Assembly: GCA_902762505.1 (NCBI GenBank)
Contig: CACWOQ010000007.1
Coordinates: 26,198-90,197 of the forward strand
DNA from: an uncultured Ruminococcus sp.
GTDB lineage: Bacteria; Bacillota; Clostridia; Oscillospirales; CAG-272
Reading direction: 5' to 3'
Length of the DNA stretch: 64,000 bases
Each line of letters starts with the position of its first letter. The stretch's first letter is position 1. The notes under the pieces are model-generated. The model was not told the origin of the DNA. It made no database searches and saw only the letters and a list, made by a program, of their open reading frames with translations. Shown piece after piece: positions 53,656 through 61,158 of the stretch. A program made the translations under genes and the position numbers.

Positions 53656-53666
53656 ATTATGACAGA
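53656..53666 (-). promoter_or_regulatory. Element-wide motif TCTGTCATAAT, copy 6
   Basis: Exact copy on the minus strand, joined to the T-run of the terminator. No minus-strand gene follows directly. Confidence 0.45.
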
Positions 53667-53811
53667 AATACGCAAACTCGTGCATAAGAGTAAGAGTGCC
53701 TTTGCCGGTCGTGCATAAGACCCGCGCCGACGTGCGCGTCAAAAAAGAGTGCTTGCCGTATTGACATACGGCGGTCGTAAGACTTAAACGTAAAAAAATA
53801 TGGAGGTACGT

Positions 53812-54813
53812 ATGGGACATAAAAAGAAAGGTCAAGCGCCGTCCCGCTCGCTTCACCGTCAGGCGTACGACGTATTGAACGGTATGCTGCAAAAGGGACA
53901 GGGGCGAAGCAAAAGAGCGGATAAGGACGCGGGCGTCATATCCGATTATATATATTCCTTTTCAACGTTCAAATCATATATGCGCCACGTTGATTATTTT
54001 GTCGACTGGATTAAGATAAATCATCCCGACGTCACAACGCTTAAGAAAGCGCGTCAGTACGTTAAAACGTGGCTTGAAGAGCGGGAGGCGTCCGGAAAGT
54101 ATTCCGCTTATACGCTGCAGCTTGAGACCGCTGCGCTTGCGAAGCTGTACGGAATCAGCCCGGACGACGCGGACAGATACACTCCACCGACGCGTCACAG
54201 AAGGGATATCGTGCGCAGCAGAGAGCGCACGGAGACGGACAGACACTTCTCGGAGTCACGCAACGGGCTTCTGGTCCGGTTCTGCCGCGGTACGGGACTG
54301 CGGAGGGCCGGATTGACTTCAATCAAATCAGACTGTCTGTATTCCGCAAAAGAGCTTGATTCGATGATACCGGACCTGAAGAAAAAAGCCGCGCTCACCG
54401 AGCGCGAGCGGGCGTTGATTGACTGTTACGGGAAGATTTCGGTATTCAAAGGAATTCCGAACTATTATATCCTTGTTAAAGAGAAGGGCGGCAAGTGGCG
54501 GCTTGCGCCCGTTCTCACTCAATTTGAAAAAGAGATTGCGGAGAAGATTAAGTCAACCCAGCCGGGCGTCAGGGTCTGGCTTAACGTTCCGAAAGCCTGC
54601 GACGTCCACGGTTACCGCGGTGAATACGCCGCGGCGCTGTACAAGACGTACGCGCGGGATATTGACGATATCGGGGATAAGAAAGATATATACAGCTGCC
54701 GGGGCGACCTGAGGGGACTCAGGCTCGATAAAACCGCAATGCTCGCTGTCGAGAAAGCCCTCGGTCACGAATCAATGCATACCTTTGCGTCGCACTATGC
54801 GCAGAAAATATGA
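53812..54813 (+). CDS. Tyrosine recombinase, second of the element
   Basis: ATG at 53812 follows GGAGGTACGT; an earlier in-frame codon overlaps that site. The 333-residue protein has an N-terminal SAM-like DNA-binding part (YIYSFSTFKSYMRHVDYFVDWI) and catalytic residues in CRGTGLRRAG (Arg), DVHGYRGEYA (HxxR), ALGHESMHTFASHY (His and the Tyr). It differs from the integrase next to the tRNA and is not adjacent to an att site. It could act on a different site, such as dimer resolution or cassette movement. Confidence 0.8.
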   Translation: MGHKKKGQAPSRSLHRQAYDVLNGMLQKGQGRSKRADKDAGVISDYIYSFSTFKSYMRHVDYFVDWIKINHPDVTTLKKARQYVKTWLEEREASGKYSAYTLQLETAALAKLYGISPDDADRYTPPTRHRRDIVRSRERTETDRHFSESRNGLLVRFCRGTGLRRAGLTSIKSDCLYSAKELDSMIPDLKKKAALTERERALIDCYGKISVFKGIPNYYILVKEKGGKWRLAPVLTQFEKEIAEKIKSTQPGVRVWLNVPKACDVHGYRGEYAAALYKTYARDIDDIGDKKDIYSCRGDLRGLRLDKTAMLAVEKALGHESMHTFASHYAQKI

Positions 54814-54917
54814 AGAAAACAACGGCAAGAAAGAACTTACAGTATTTGACATATGCGGAATAATAAAAAGGTCGAGACAGTGTATCCCGACCTCTAAACT
54901 CAACGAAATGATTATGA

Positions 54918-55364
54918 TTAAGAATCCGACGTGGCGTCTTCCGTTTGTTCGGTTTTTCTTTTTTTTAAATCGTATTCTTGGACACTATTCAAAAGGTTTT
55001 GTATAACCTGATTGTAATAGTCAATTTTTTCCTGGTCATACGTCATAAGAATATCATATCTTGACGATGCTTCCCATAAAGTCAAAATATTTGCCATATC
55101 AGATATGTCATCAGGTACAATGAAGTCTGTCTCACTTTCAATACGGGCAATCAATGATGCAATATTATGAGTTTTAAATCTGCTTTCTGTTTCGTCAACA
55201 CCGTTTAAATTATGCAATACGTATTTAAGTAATTTTTCAACGGCTTGCTGTGAGTGATATGCAAGAAGTTCGATGCACTCATACCTCTTGGTTTCTTTGT
55301 ACTGCTTGGTGTTGTTATCTATGTCGAATAAATCCATTTGAACTTTTTTAAGAAAGTCTATCAT
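54918..55364 (-). CDS. HEPN-domain toxin of a HEPN/MNT pair
   Basis: ATG at 55364 follows GGGGG at 9 bases; a TTG three codons earlier is less likely. The 148-residue protein is all helical with the HEPN pattern YECIELLAYHSQQAVEKLLKYVL (about 26-48) and ASSRYDILMTYDQEKIDYY near the end. In such pairs the HEPN protein is the toxin, and the nucleotidyltransferase partner modifies it with AMP. The canonical RX4-6H motif is not clear: RYDILM is followed by no His. The gene overlaps the MNT gene by 17 bases. Confidence 0.82.
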   Translation of the reverse strand: MIDFLKKVQMDLFDIDNNTKQYKETKRYECIELLAYHSQQAVEKLLKYVLHNLNGVDETESRFKTHNIASLIARIESETDFIVPDDISDMANILTLWEASSRYDILMTYDQEKIDYYNQVIQNLLNSVQEYDLKKRKTEQTEDATSDS

Positions 55365-55671
55365 ATACAACAACCCCCGTTTCGTTTACAATTTTAGTAA
55401 AGCTCGGCGAAAGAACGTCAGATTCAAGCGTATCAACTAAGTAGTCGCATGCAATACAAATTTTTTTGAGAGCATCAACAAATGTCCTGTTATCACGGTT
55501 GGGAGAACGATAAAAGCAGAAGTCAACATCACTGTCAGACCTGCAATCGTCACGTACAGAACTACCGAAAACTACTACCTTCTCGATATCAGAGCATTGC
55601 GCGGCAATTTCTGCGCTTTTTTTGACCATGCTTCTTTTTATGGGGTTGATTTTATCAATATTCTGTATCAT
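55348..55671 (-). CDS. mntA: MNT-type nucleotidyltransferase antitoxin
   Basis: The 107-residue protein has the minimal nucleotidyltransferase motif VVFGSSVRDDCRSDSDVDFCFY (about 33-54), with the GS and DxD metal residues. Its family AMPylates the HEPN toxin and so neutralises it. The GGAGGTGCGAT site and a strong promoter precede it. It is the first gene of the pair, as usual for many MNT-HEPN operons. Confidence 0.85.
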   Translation of the reverse strand: MIQNIDKINPIKRSMVKKSAEIAAQCSDIEKVVVFGSSVRDDCRSDSDVDFCFYRSPNRDNRTFVDALKKICIACDYLVDTLESDVLSPSFTKIVNETGVVVYDRLS

Positions 55672-55701
55672 ATCGCACCTCCTGTTTTTATTCTATACTT
55701 G

Positions 55702-55730
55702 ATTATAACATTGAGAAAAAGAATTGTCAA
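55702..55730 (-). promoter_or_regulatory. Promoter of the MNT-HEPN pair
   Basis: TTGACA (55730-55725), 17 bp, TATAAT (55707-55702) on the minus strand. Confidence 0.85.
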
Positions 55731-55862
55731 GACATTTTTACAAACGGTATTTTTTTCGCAGTTTGCAAATTTTTTTCTTACACAGGTGTTACTATATGTA
55801 GCTGCAATTCCCTGAAAAATCACTATATGTTCCTCGTGCAAGTTGTGTGGGAAAATTTTCGG

Positions 55863-56043
55863 TCTGTCATAACCTTAATGGAGCGAAAAAAGAGCGCTCA
55901 AAACGGCAGATGTGATTTTTATCGTATCGCCCGAACTGTCATAACAACGGCAAACAGGGTGGAAGGAGACGAATAAACCCGCCCCGGTTTTGAAGGGAAA
56001 GGACGGAGGCCGGGTTATATCAGAAAAATCAGTCTGTCATAAT
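55863..56043 (+). promoter_or_regulatory. Cluster of three element-wide motifs before the excisionase-like gene
   Basis: TCTGTCATAAC (55863-55873), ACTGTCATAAC (55935-55945) and the exact TCTGTCATAAT (56033-56043), all on the plus strand. The last is 29 bp before the ATG at 56073. The 400-bp gap 55672-56072 has no other gene I can support. Confidence 0.55.
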
Positions 56044-56072
56044 CAAATCAAAACAAATAAGGGAGTAAAAAA

Positions 56073-56408
56073 ATGACACAGAAAGAATTCAACGAAATTT
56101 TCGCCAAGGAATGCATCCGCACGAGTGAGCTTGTAAAGCTGTTCGATACGAGCGAGTCGGGAGCGTCGATTATAATGGGCAACATCAAGCTCAAGTACGA
56201 CAGGTTAAACATAAGGGGTAAGTGCCACGTGCTTGACTACTGCGATTACTTCAGAATCCCCTACCCGAACAGATACAACGGCAACGCGCCCGAAACGGAG
56301 ATATACATACCGGAATTAACAAAAGAAGACAAGCGCGCACACCTGTTCATCAGTCCGAGAGAAGATAAGAAGAGGGACGAAGGCTATGGAAAAGCAATAC
56401 TGGATTAG
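56073..56408 (+). CDS. Small DNA-binding protein, excisionase-like
   Basis: The 111-residue protein starts with AAGGGAG upstream. The N-terminal half reads like a winged or MerR-type helix-turn-helix (IRTSELVKLFDTSESGASIIMGNIK, about 15-39), followed by RLNIRGKCHVLDYCDYF. It overlaps the integrase gene by 23 bases, so the two are translated together. An excisionase (recombination directionality factor) is the likely role by size, fold and place; a simple repressor is also possible. Confidence 0.6.
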   Translation: MTQKEFNEIFAKECIRTSELVKLFDTSESGASIIMGNIKLKYDRLNIRGKCHVLDYCDYFRIPYPNRYNGNAPETEIYIPELTKEDKRAHLFISPREDKKRDEGYGKAILD

Positions 56409-57564
56409 GTCTCGCAAATTCACGGTAAAAGCGTACACCACAAAAAACAAAGGAAGAATGTACAAGCTCAGATTCCGCGTCTTCGATATGAAGACCGGAA
56501 TCGAGATATACAAGGGTAAGACGTATAAGACGAAATCTGCGGCCGAGAACGCGTACTACGACTTCATCGACAAGTACTGCGTGCTGGTCACCGACAACGG
56601 ATGCGGCACGGAAGAAGCAGTCCCGGAAAAGCGTCTGCCGACGGTAAACAGCGCGTATGCGGAGTATATGACGCTGATAAAGCGTACAAACAAGAGCTCG
56701 ACCGTAAGAGACAAGGAATCCGTTTTCAAAAACCACATTCTGCCCGACTTAGGAGAGTATCGCCTGAACGAGCTGTCAAAAGAAACGCTTACGAAATGGT
56801 ATAACAGATTCGTAAAGAAGAAAAAGAGGAGCGGGGCTGAATGCTACTCCGGCTCAAAGCTTAAGCAGACGAGAGCGTTTCTGAACGCGTTTCTCGAGTG
56901 GGCGGGTTCCGAATACGATACTCCGAACAACCTCGGAAAGGTTCCGCGCTATAAAATCAGCTCAGAGAAAAACAAGATAAATATGGGCGTAGGCGAAAGA
57001 GATATCTGGGATAAAGACGAGTTTGAGAAATTCGCCTCCGTCATAAATGACCCGCTGTACAAGACGTTCTTCACGTTTCTGTTCTATACGGGAAGGCGGG
57101 AAGGCGAGGTCATGGCGCTGTCTCCGTCCGATATAAAAGACGGCGAGGCGTTTTACAACAAATCCGTCACGTCAAAGGGCAGCGACAGAGAAAGCCCCTG
57201 GGAGATTACGAATACAAAGACGGGCAAGGGAGGACGTATTCCGTTCGGCAGTAAGGTAAAAGACGCGCTCGAAGAATACAGAAACAGCGGATACTACGAT
57301 GAAAACGCGCGGTTTCTGTTCGGAGGAGACAGGCCTCTCGTCTGGTCGACGGTCAGAAGACGCTTCAAGCAGTATAAAGAGCTTGCCGGCGTCAAGGACA
57401 TAAGAATCCACGATTTGCGTCACTCCTTCGTCTCCATGATAATCCACAATGGGGTAAAGCTGCCGGTTGTGGCAGAGCTTATCTCCGACACGCAGGAGCA
57501 GGTGATGAAAACGTACTCTCATCTGTATCTGAGCGACATGGGCAGCGCGGTCGAAAATCTGTAA
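56386..57564 (+). CDS. int: Tyrosine integrase of the element
   Basis: The 392-residue integrase has an N-terminal arm-binding part (about 8-70, RKFTVKAYTTKNKGRMYKLRF), a SAM-like core-binding domain (about 85-175) and the catalytic domain. Catalytic residues are Arg237 or Arg238 in YTGRREGE, Lys in NTKTGKGG, His342 and Arg345 in HDLRHSF, and Tyr377 in KTYSHLY. The usual LGH box reads ISD (366-368), so the third histidine is replaced. It ends 210 bp before the tRNA-Ser attachment site and surely directs integration there. Confidence 0.92.
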   Translation: MEKQYWIRSRKFTVKAYTTKNKGRMYKLRFRVFDMKTGIEIYKGKTYKTKSAAENAYYDFIDKYCVLVTDNGCGTEEAVPEKRLPTVNSAYAEYMTLIKRTNKSSTVRDKESVFKNHILPDLGEYRLNELSKETLTKWYNRFVKKKKRSGAECYSGSKLKQTRAFLNAFLEWAGSEYDTPNNLGKVPRYKISSEKNKINMGVGERDIWDKDEFEKFASVINDPLYKTFFTFLFYTGRREGEVMALSPSDIKDGEAFYNKSVTSKGSDRESPWEITNTKTGKGGRIPFGSKVKDALEEYRNSGYYDENARFLFGGDRPLVWSTVRRRFKQYKELAGVKDIRIHDLRHSFVSMIIHNGVKLPVVAELISDTQEQVMKTYSHLYLSDMGSAVENL

Positions 57565-57572
57565 ATAAAACG

Positions 57573-57607
57573 GCTCCGGAGCTGTTTATTCCGGAGCTTT
57601 TTTTATG
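57573..57607 (+). terminator. Terminator of the integrase operon
   Basis: GCTCCGG/CCGGAGC stem followed by TTTTTTT. Confidence 0.88.
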
Positions 57608-57636
57608 GCTGAAAAAGGGTCTTTCGCTGTATCAAA

Positions 57637-57657
57637 AATCGGGTCTAATCGGGTCTA
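57637..57657. repeat. Right-end arm-like repeats
   Basis: AATCGGGTCTA twice, overlapping by one base with a 10-bp period, matching the copy at 29478-29488. Likely integrase arm sites. Confidence 0.6.
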
Positions 57658-57740
57658 ATGGACCTGATGCGAACGGTAAAAAAGGGGATTTTGGGTCAAA
57701 AACTATGTGCATATTGCACAAAATTGAGGCAAACAGAAAA

Positions 57741-57771
57741 CCGATATTTGTAATTTACATACAAATATCGG
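57741..57771 (-). terminator. tRNA-Ser transcript terminator within the element end
   Basis: Perfect 11-bp stem CCGATATTTGT/ACAAATATCGG followed on the minus strand by TTTTCTGTTT, 3 bp after the tRNA's CCA. The element has supplied a new terminator for the tRNA operon. Confidence 0.7.
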
Positions 57772-57774
57772 CCC

Positions 57775-57797
57775 TGGCGGAGAAGGAGAGATTCGAA
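57775..57797. repeat. attR: tRNA-Ser 3' end
   Basis: 23 bp identical to 29386-29408, covering the CCA, acceptor 3' strand and T arm of the tRNA. Confidence 0.88.
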
Positions 57798-57865
57798 CTC
57801 TCGCGACGGTTTCCCGCCCTACACCCTTAGCAGGGGCGCCTCTTCACCGGCTTGAGTACTTCTCC
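57775..57865 (-). tRNA. tRNA-Ser(GCT)
   Basis: Minus strand, 91 nt with encoded CCA. Acceptor GGAGAAG pairs with CTTCTCC, discriminator G. The anticodon loop CTGCTAA is closed by CGCCC/GGGTG. A long variable arm (GTAGGGCGGGAAACCGTCGC) marks a serine tRNA, and the T loop TTCGAAT is normal. It reads AGC and AGU. Confidence 0.93.
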
Positions 57866-57899
57866 GTGTGCAGTTCTTTTATTCGGTTGAGGGTCCGGT

Positions 57900-57989
57900 T
57901 GGCGGAGAGAGTGGGATTCGAACCCACGGCCCGCAAAACGAGTCACTGGTTTTCAAGACCAGCTCCTTAAACCACTCGGACATCTCTCC
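57900..57989 (-). tRNA. tRNA-Ser(TGA)
   Basis: Minus strand, 90 nt with CCA. Acceptor GGAGAGA/TCTCTCC, anticodon loop TCTTGAAAA within CTGG/CCAG, long variable arm. It precedes tRNA-Ser(GCT) in the same direction, 34 bp away. Confidence 0.93.
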
Positions 57990-58076
57990 ATAACGTGATA
58001 TCGCGAAAGCTATGATACCACATTTTCACCGAATTGTCAAGTTGTTTTTTAAAATTTATCGGTTCCGGGGCGAATT

Positions 58077-58637
58077 TTATTTCAGCGCGTCATCGATCCC
58101 GGACAATACTTCCGCAAGAGCGTCCGGCGCACCGTTTTCGGGAAACGTTTTTATATATATACCGTCTCCGCGGCGGATATATACCTTCAGTTCGCCGTAA
58201 TCCGGCATACCGTAATCGGTAAGATCCGCCAAAGCGAACGTTTCGTCATAGACCGGCGCCGTTTTTTCAAGTGCCGAGAGCGCGTGCTCCGACATTTCCG
58301 CAGGCGACACGAGAGCGCTGCCGTCGGTGTATACGCGTGCGAATTTGCCGCTCAGATCACAGAAATAAAAACCCGCCGTTATCCCGTCTTTTTCAAGCTG
58401 AGGCGTCGAAAATTCGATCGCCGCGGCGTACACGGTCGAGCCGCGTTTGTCCGCCGGGATATTCAGCTCCTCTGCGAGTCTCTGAAAAGTCCCGCCGGAC
58501 AATAGCGACACCTTTTGCTCGGTATAAGACGTAACGGGGACGAGCCGTCCCGGATGCTTTACGCGATATACCGCCGTCAGCCCGCCGAACAGGCACAGCG
58601 CGGCGGCGAGCAAAGCGTAGACTGCCGTTTTTTTCAT
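58077..58637 (-). CDS. Small exported protein of unknown function
   Basis: The 186-residue protein has a signal or anchor helix (MKKTAVYALLAAALCLFGGL, residues 1-20) and an outside alpha/beta domain with no recognised motif (AEELNIPADKRGSTVYAAAI; YGELKVYIRRGDGIYIK). Its start overlaps the stop of the methylglyoxal synthase gene by 4 bases, so the two are coupled. It ends the chromosomal operon before the tRNAs. Confidence 0.7.
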   Translation of the reverse strand: MKKTAVYALLAAALCLFGGLTAVYRVKHPGRLVPVTSYTEQKVSLLSGGTFQRLAEELNIPADKRGSTVYAAAIEFSTPQLEKDGITAGFYFCDLSGKFARVYTDGSALVSPAEMSEHALSALEKTAPVYDETFALADLTDYGMPDYGELKVYIRRGDGIYIKTFPENGAPDALAEVLSGIDDALK

Positions 58638-59074
58638 TTGAACGGCACCTTTTTGCGGTTCTGATTGTACGCCGAACGGGGATTTATGATCTCGCGCCAG
58701 TCAAGGTCGCCGTTGTCGAGGGCGCGTATAAGTATTTCCGCGGTCGCTATGTTTGTTGCGAGCGGAACGTTGTGTATATCGCACATGCGGATCAGATCCG
58801 CCTCTTCCTCGGTCATCGGCAATCCCTCGGACGTGTCTCTGAAATAAAGCAGGATGTCTATTTCGTCGTACGCTATGCGTGACAGTATCTGTTCCTCGCC
58901 GCCGTGCGAGCCGGAGAGGAGGCGCTCTATTTTCAGACCCGTGGCGTCAGATATATACTTACCGGTTATGCTCGTGGCGCAGAGGTTGTGCTTGCTCAGG
59001 ATGCCGCAGTATGCGATGCACAACTGAGTCATAAGCTCCTTTTTCTTGTCGTGAGCGATAAGAGCTATTTCCAT
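58634..59074 (-). CDS. mgsA: Methylglyoxal synthase
   Basis: The 146-residue enzyme turns dihydroxyacetone phosphate into methylglyoxal and phosphate, a glycolysis overflow route. ALIAHDKKK (4-12, His8 and Asp9), SGSHGGEEQI (54-63) and LLYFRD (75-80) match the family, and NIPVATNVATA reads NVPLATNIATA. At the position of the catalytic Asp in GGDQQ this protein has Glu60; the second catalytic Asp is kept as Asp80. It may therefore be slower or belong to a subfamily that uses Glu. Confidence 0.88.
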   Translation of the reverse strand: MEIALIAHDKKKELMTQLCIAYCGILSKHNLCATSITGKYISDATGLKIERLLSGSHGGEEQILSRIAYDEIDILLYFRDTSEGLPMTEEEADLIRMCDIHNVPLATNIATAEILIRALDNGDLDWREIINPRSAYNQNRKKVPFK

Positions 59075-59105
59075 ATTATCCTGCCTTTCTTTGTTTTATG
59101 TTATA

Positions 59106-59134
59106 ATTTTACACAAGATGTCCTATTTTGTCAA
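59106..59134 (-). promoter_or_regulatory. Internal promoter before mgsA
   Basis: TTGACA (59134-59129), 17 bp, TAAAAT (59111-59106) on the minus strand, overlapping the end of the MinD-like gene. It allows mgsA and the exported protein to be expressed apart from the upstream operon. Confidence 0.75.
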
Positions 59135-59908
59135 GACCTTTTTTCGATTTGTACGGAGCACTCCGGAAAGGATCGGCACGGGGCGCGCGCCTGTTTTTTC
59201 CGCCAGCAGTCTGCCGGCGGTATTCTCGAAGGCTTTTGACGATATGAACGAAGGTCCGTCAGCCAGGACTCCCCGCTCCTGAGCGAACATGAGCGTTCTG
59301 TCGTACGGTATGACGCCCAAAAGCGGAGTTTTCGTCGCGTCTATCATTTCCAGTATCCCGGTCCGCTTGTCCTCTCCGACGGAGCCGGCGTCGAAGCTGT
59401 TTATCAGGAGCCTGCATCTTACGCCGTTCTGTCTCAGCCTGTCGGCTGTTTTCTCCGCGCCGCGAAGCGACGTCGGATTATGCGTTGCGACCACGATCGC
59501 GAGATCCGCGCAGCGCGACGCGACCGCCAGCGTGACCGAATCCGCGCCGGGCGTATCGAGTATGGCGTAATCGTATCCCGAGCATATTTCCGAAAGCCGC
59601 GAGGCGAATCCGTCCGGATCCGTCACTTCCTCGCGCCGGAACGGCGCTCCGAGCAGATGAAGACCCGGAAATGACGGAAAGGTGACGACGCAGTCCGATA
59701 CGTCGCGTCTGCCGTATACCGCGTCGCATACGTCGAACAGCATCCTGTCCTCGCATCCCGTTATAAGGTCGAGCGTTCCGAGATCGAAATCAAGATCGCA
59801 CAGAAGTACGTTTTTACCGGCTTTCGCAAGCTTTGCCGAAAGATTCGCCGCCGCCGTCGATTTGCCCACGCCGCCCTTGAATGACGTTATCAGTATTATT
59901 TCCGCCAT
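59123..59908 (-). CDS. MinD/ParA-like P-loop ATPase
   Basis: The 261-residue protein has the deviant Walker A KGGVGKST (10-17), switch I DLDFDLGTLDL (about 38-48) and switch II ILDTPGAD (about 115-122). It resembles MinD and FlhG-type ATPases that position complexes at membranes. The C-terminus (VLRTNRKKVLTK) is basic but is not the usual MinD amphipathic helix, and no minC or minE gene is adjacent. It starts 1 bp after plsY's stop, so it is co-transcribed with cell-envelope and ribosome genes. Its cargo is unknown. Confidence 0.85.
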   Translation of the reverse strand: MAEIILITSFKGGVGKSTAAANLSAKLAKAGKNVLLCDLDFDLGTLDLITGCEDRMLFDVCDAVYGRRDVSDCVVTFPSFPGLHLLGAPFRREEVTDPDGFASRLSEICSGYDYAILDTPGADSVTLAVASRCADLAIVVATHNPTSLRGAEKTADRLRQNGVRCRLLINSFDAGSVGEDKRTGILEMIDATKTPLLGVIPYDRTLMFAQERGVLADGPSFISSKAFENTAGRLLAEKTGARPVPILSGVLRTNRKKVLTK

Positions 59909-59909
59909 A

Positions 59910-61157
59910 TCAGTATTTATCCGAAATCGACGTGACGACTTTGTCGTAGATCTTCACGTTTTCGAGCTCGCCCGAAACTATCGCGTCAGCCTGTTCCTTC
60001 GTGACGCTGTCCTCGTACTCCTCGGCGTATTTCTCCGCGCGCAGAAGCGCTGTGACGTCAGCGGGTGAAACGTCCGAGCCGTATACGCGGTGGACGTACG
60101 TTTCCTTCGTATCGCCTTCAACGTATCCGGGAAGCGAGGAAAGAGAATCAAAGTATGAATCCGCGGCTTTTCTGCCGTCGTCGGTTATCGCGCGCTGATC
60201 TTCGTTTGCGCGCGCGGTGAGGATTATCAGCCGTTTGACGTGTTCGAGCGTACGGTCCATTATCTCGCCGTCCGCGCTTTCATCGACCTTGCTGCTGCCG
60301 AAATGCTCGAGCTTCGCTTTTATGAAGAATATCCGCATCTCCGTTTCGCTCACACGGTATGAGCCGTAGCTTAACGCAAACGACGAACGGAACGTCAGCG
60401 CGACCGACAGAACGGACGCCGCCACGAGCACGATCGCCACGGGGATAAGGATCTTTTTCGACAGGAACTGTCCGTTTTTGCCGAGGTGGATCTTGTTCTC
60501 GTTCCCGTCGCGCAGGCGCTTGAGATTCGAGCGGTGCTTCCACACGATTATGAGGCAGATGAGCACCGTCGGTATCATAACGAGGTTTGTCGTGCCTATG
60601 AATCTCGAAAGCACTATCGGCAGAAGCAGGGCGCAGACGACCGAGCCGAGCGAGATGTATTTCGAGAACGCAACGATGATGAAGAATATCGTTATGCCGA
60701 TCAGAAACGCTCTCGGCTCGCAGCAGAGCATTACGGTCGCAAGCGACAGCACGCCCTTGCCGCCGCGGAATTTGAACCATACGGGCCAGATGTGGCCGAT
60801 GACGGCGGCGTATCCGCAGAAGAACGCGCCGGTCTTTCCGAGCACAACGGCGCCGAGAAGACAGCAGACCGCCGTTTTGAGGATATCTCCGGCGAGCGTT
60901 ACCGCCGCGGCTCCCTTGCCGTACGTGCGGAGCATGTTCGTGAGCCCCGCGTTTCCGCTGCCGCTTTCACGTATATCGACTTTATATTTGGCTCTTGAAT
61001 AAAGGATCGACGTGTTTATTCCGCCGATGAGATAGCCGGCGATGCACAGCAGGACCGTGCTGATTATCAGCAGAGCCGTTCCGCGGCTGTTTGACAGGAC
61101 GAGTATCCCGTATCTGAGCAGATCGCCCAAAGCGTAACCTGAAATCACGTTTATCAT
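59910..61157 (-). CDS. plsY: PlsY glycerol-3-phosphate acyltransferase with a long C-terminal extension
   Basis: The 415-residue protein is twice the usual PlsY length. Residues about 28-225 form the acyltransferase with its motifs SGSGNAGLTNMLRTYG (65-80), GHIWPVWFKFRGGKGV (121-136) and HRSNLKRLRDGNENK (208-222), among several membrane helices. It acylates glycerol-3-phosphate from acyl-phosphate, the first step of phospholipid synthesis. After a further membrane helix (about 236-256), a soluble helical domain of 150 residues follows, resembling SurA/PrsA-type chaperone N-termini. The fusion suggests an outside-facing helper domain tethered to a lipid enzyme. Confidence 0.88.
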   Translation of the reverse strand: MINVISGYALGDLLRYGILVLSNSRGTALLIISTVLLCIAGYLIGGINTSILYSRAKYKVDIRESGSGNAGLTNMLRTYGKGAAAVTLAGDILKTAVCCLLGAVVLGKTGAFFCGYAAVIGHIWPVWFKFRGGKGVLSLATVMLCCEPRAFLIGITIFFIIVAFSKYISLGSVVCALLLPIVLSRFIGTTNLVMIPTVLICLIIVWKHRSNLKRLRDGNENKIHLGKNGQFLSKKILIPVAIVLVAASVLSVALTFRSSFALSYGSYRVSETEMRIFFIKAKLEHFGSSKVDESADGEIMDRTLEHVKRLIILTARANEDQRAITDDGRKAADSYFDSLSSLPGYVEGDTKETYVHRVYGSDVSPADVTALLRAEKYAEEYEDSVTKEQADAIVSGELENVKIYDKVVTSISDKY

Positions 61158-61158
61158 A

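Larger units (their letters stand above)
29386..57797. mobile_element. 28.4-kb integrative element in tRNA-Ser(GCT)
   Basis: A perfect 23-bp direct repeat, TGGCGGAGAAGGAGAGATTC plus GAA, lies at 29386-29408 and 57775-57797. The right copy is the 3' end, including CCA, of an intact tRNA-Ser(GCT). The tyrosine integrase gene (56386-57564) and a small excisionase-like gene sit beside the tRNA. Arm-like repeats AATCGGGTCTA occur near both ends. The interior differs in GC from the flanks and carries restriction, toxin-antitoxin, replication-like and recombinase genes. No conjugation machinery is seen, so it is better called a mobilisable island or satellite than a full ICE. Confidence 0.88.

Noticed and set aside
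53527..53718. A 63-codon plus-strand reading frame
   Set aside because: It runs through a strong terminator and the repeated element motif. The shorter frame at 53546 has a better start, and even that one is doubtful.
54918..55671. The MNT-HEPN pair as part of the HEPN-SNF2 system
   Set aside because: It is 5 kb away, on the other strand, with its own promoter and a complete toxin-antitoxin layout.
29386..57797. A full conjugative element (ICE) or prophage
   Set aside because: No relaxase, type IV secretion, capsid, terminase or tail genes were found.
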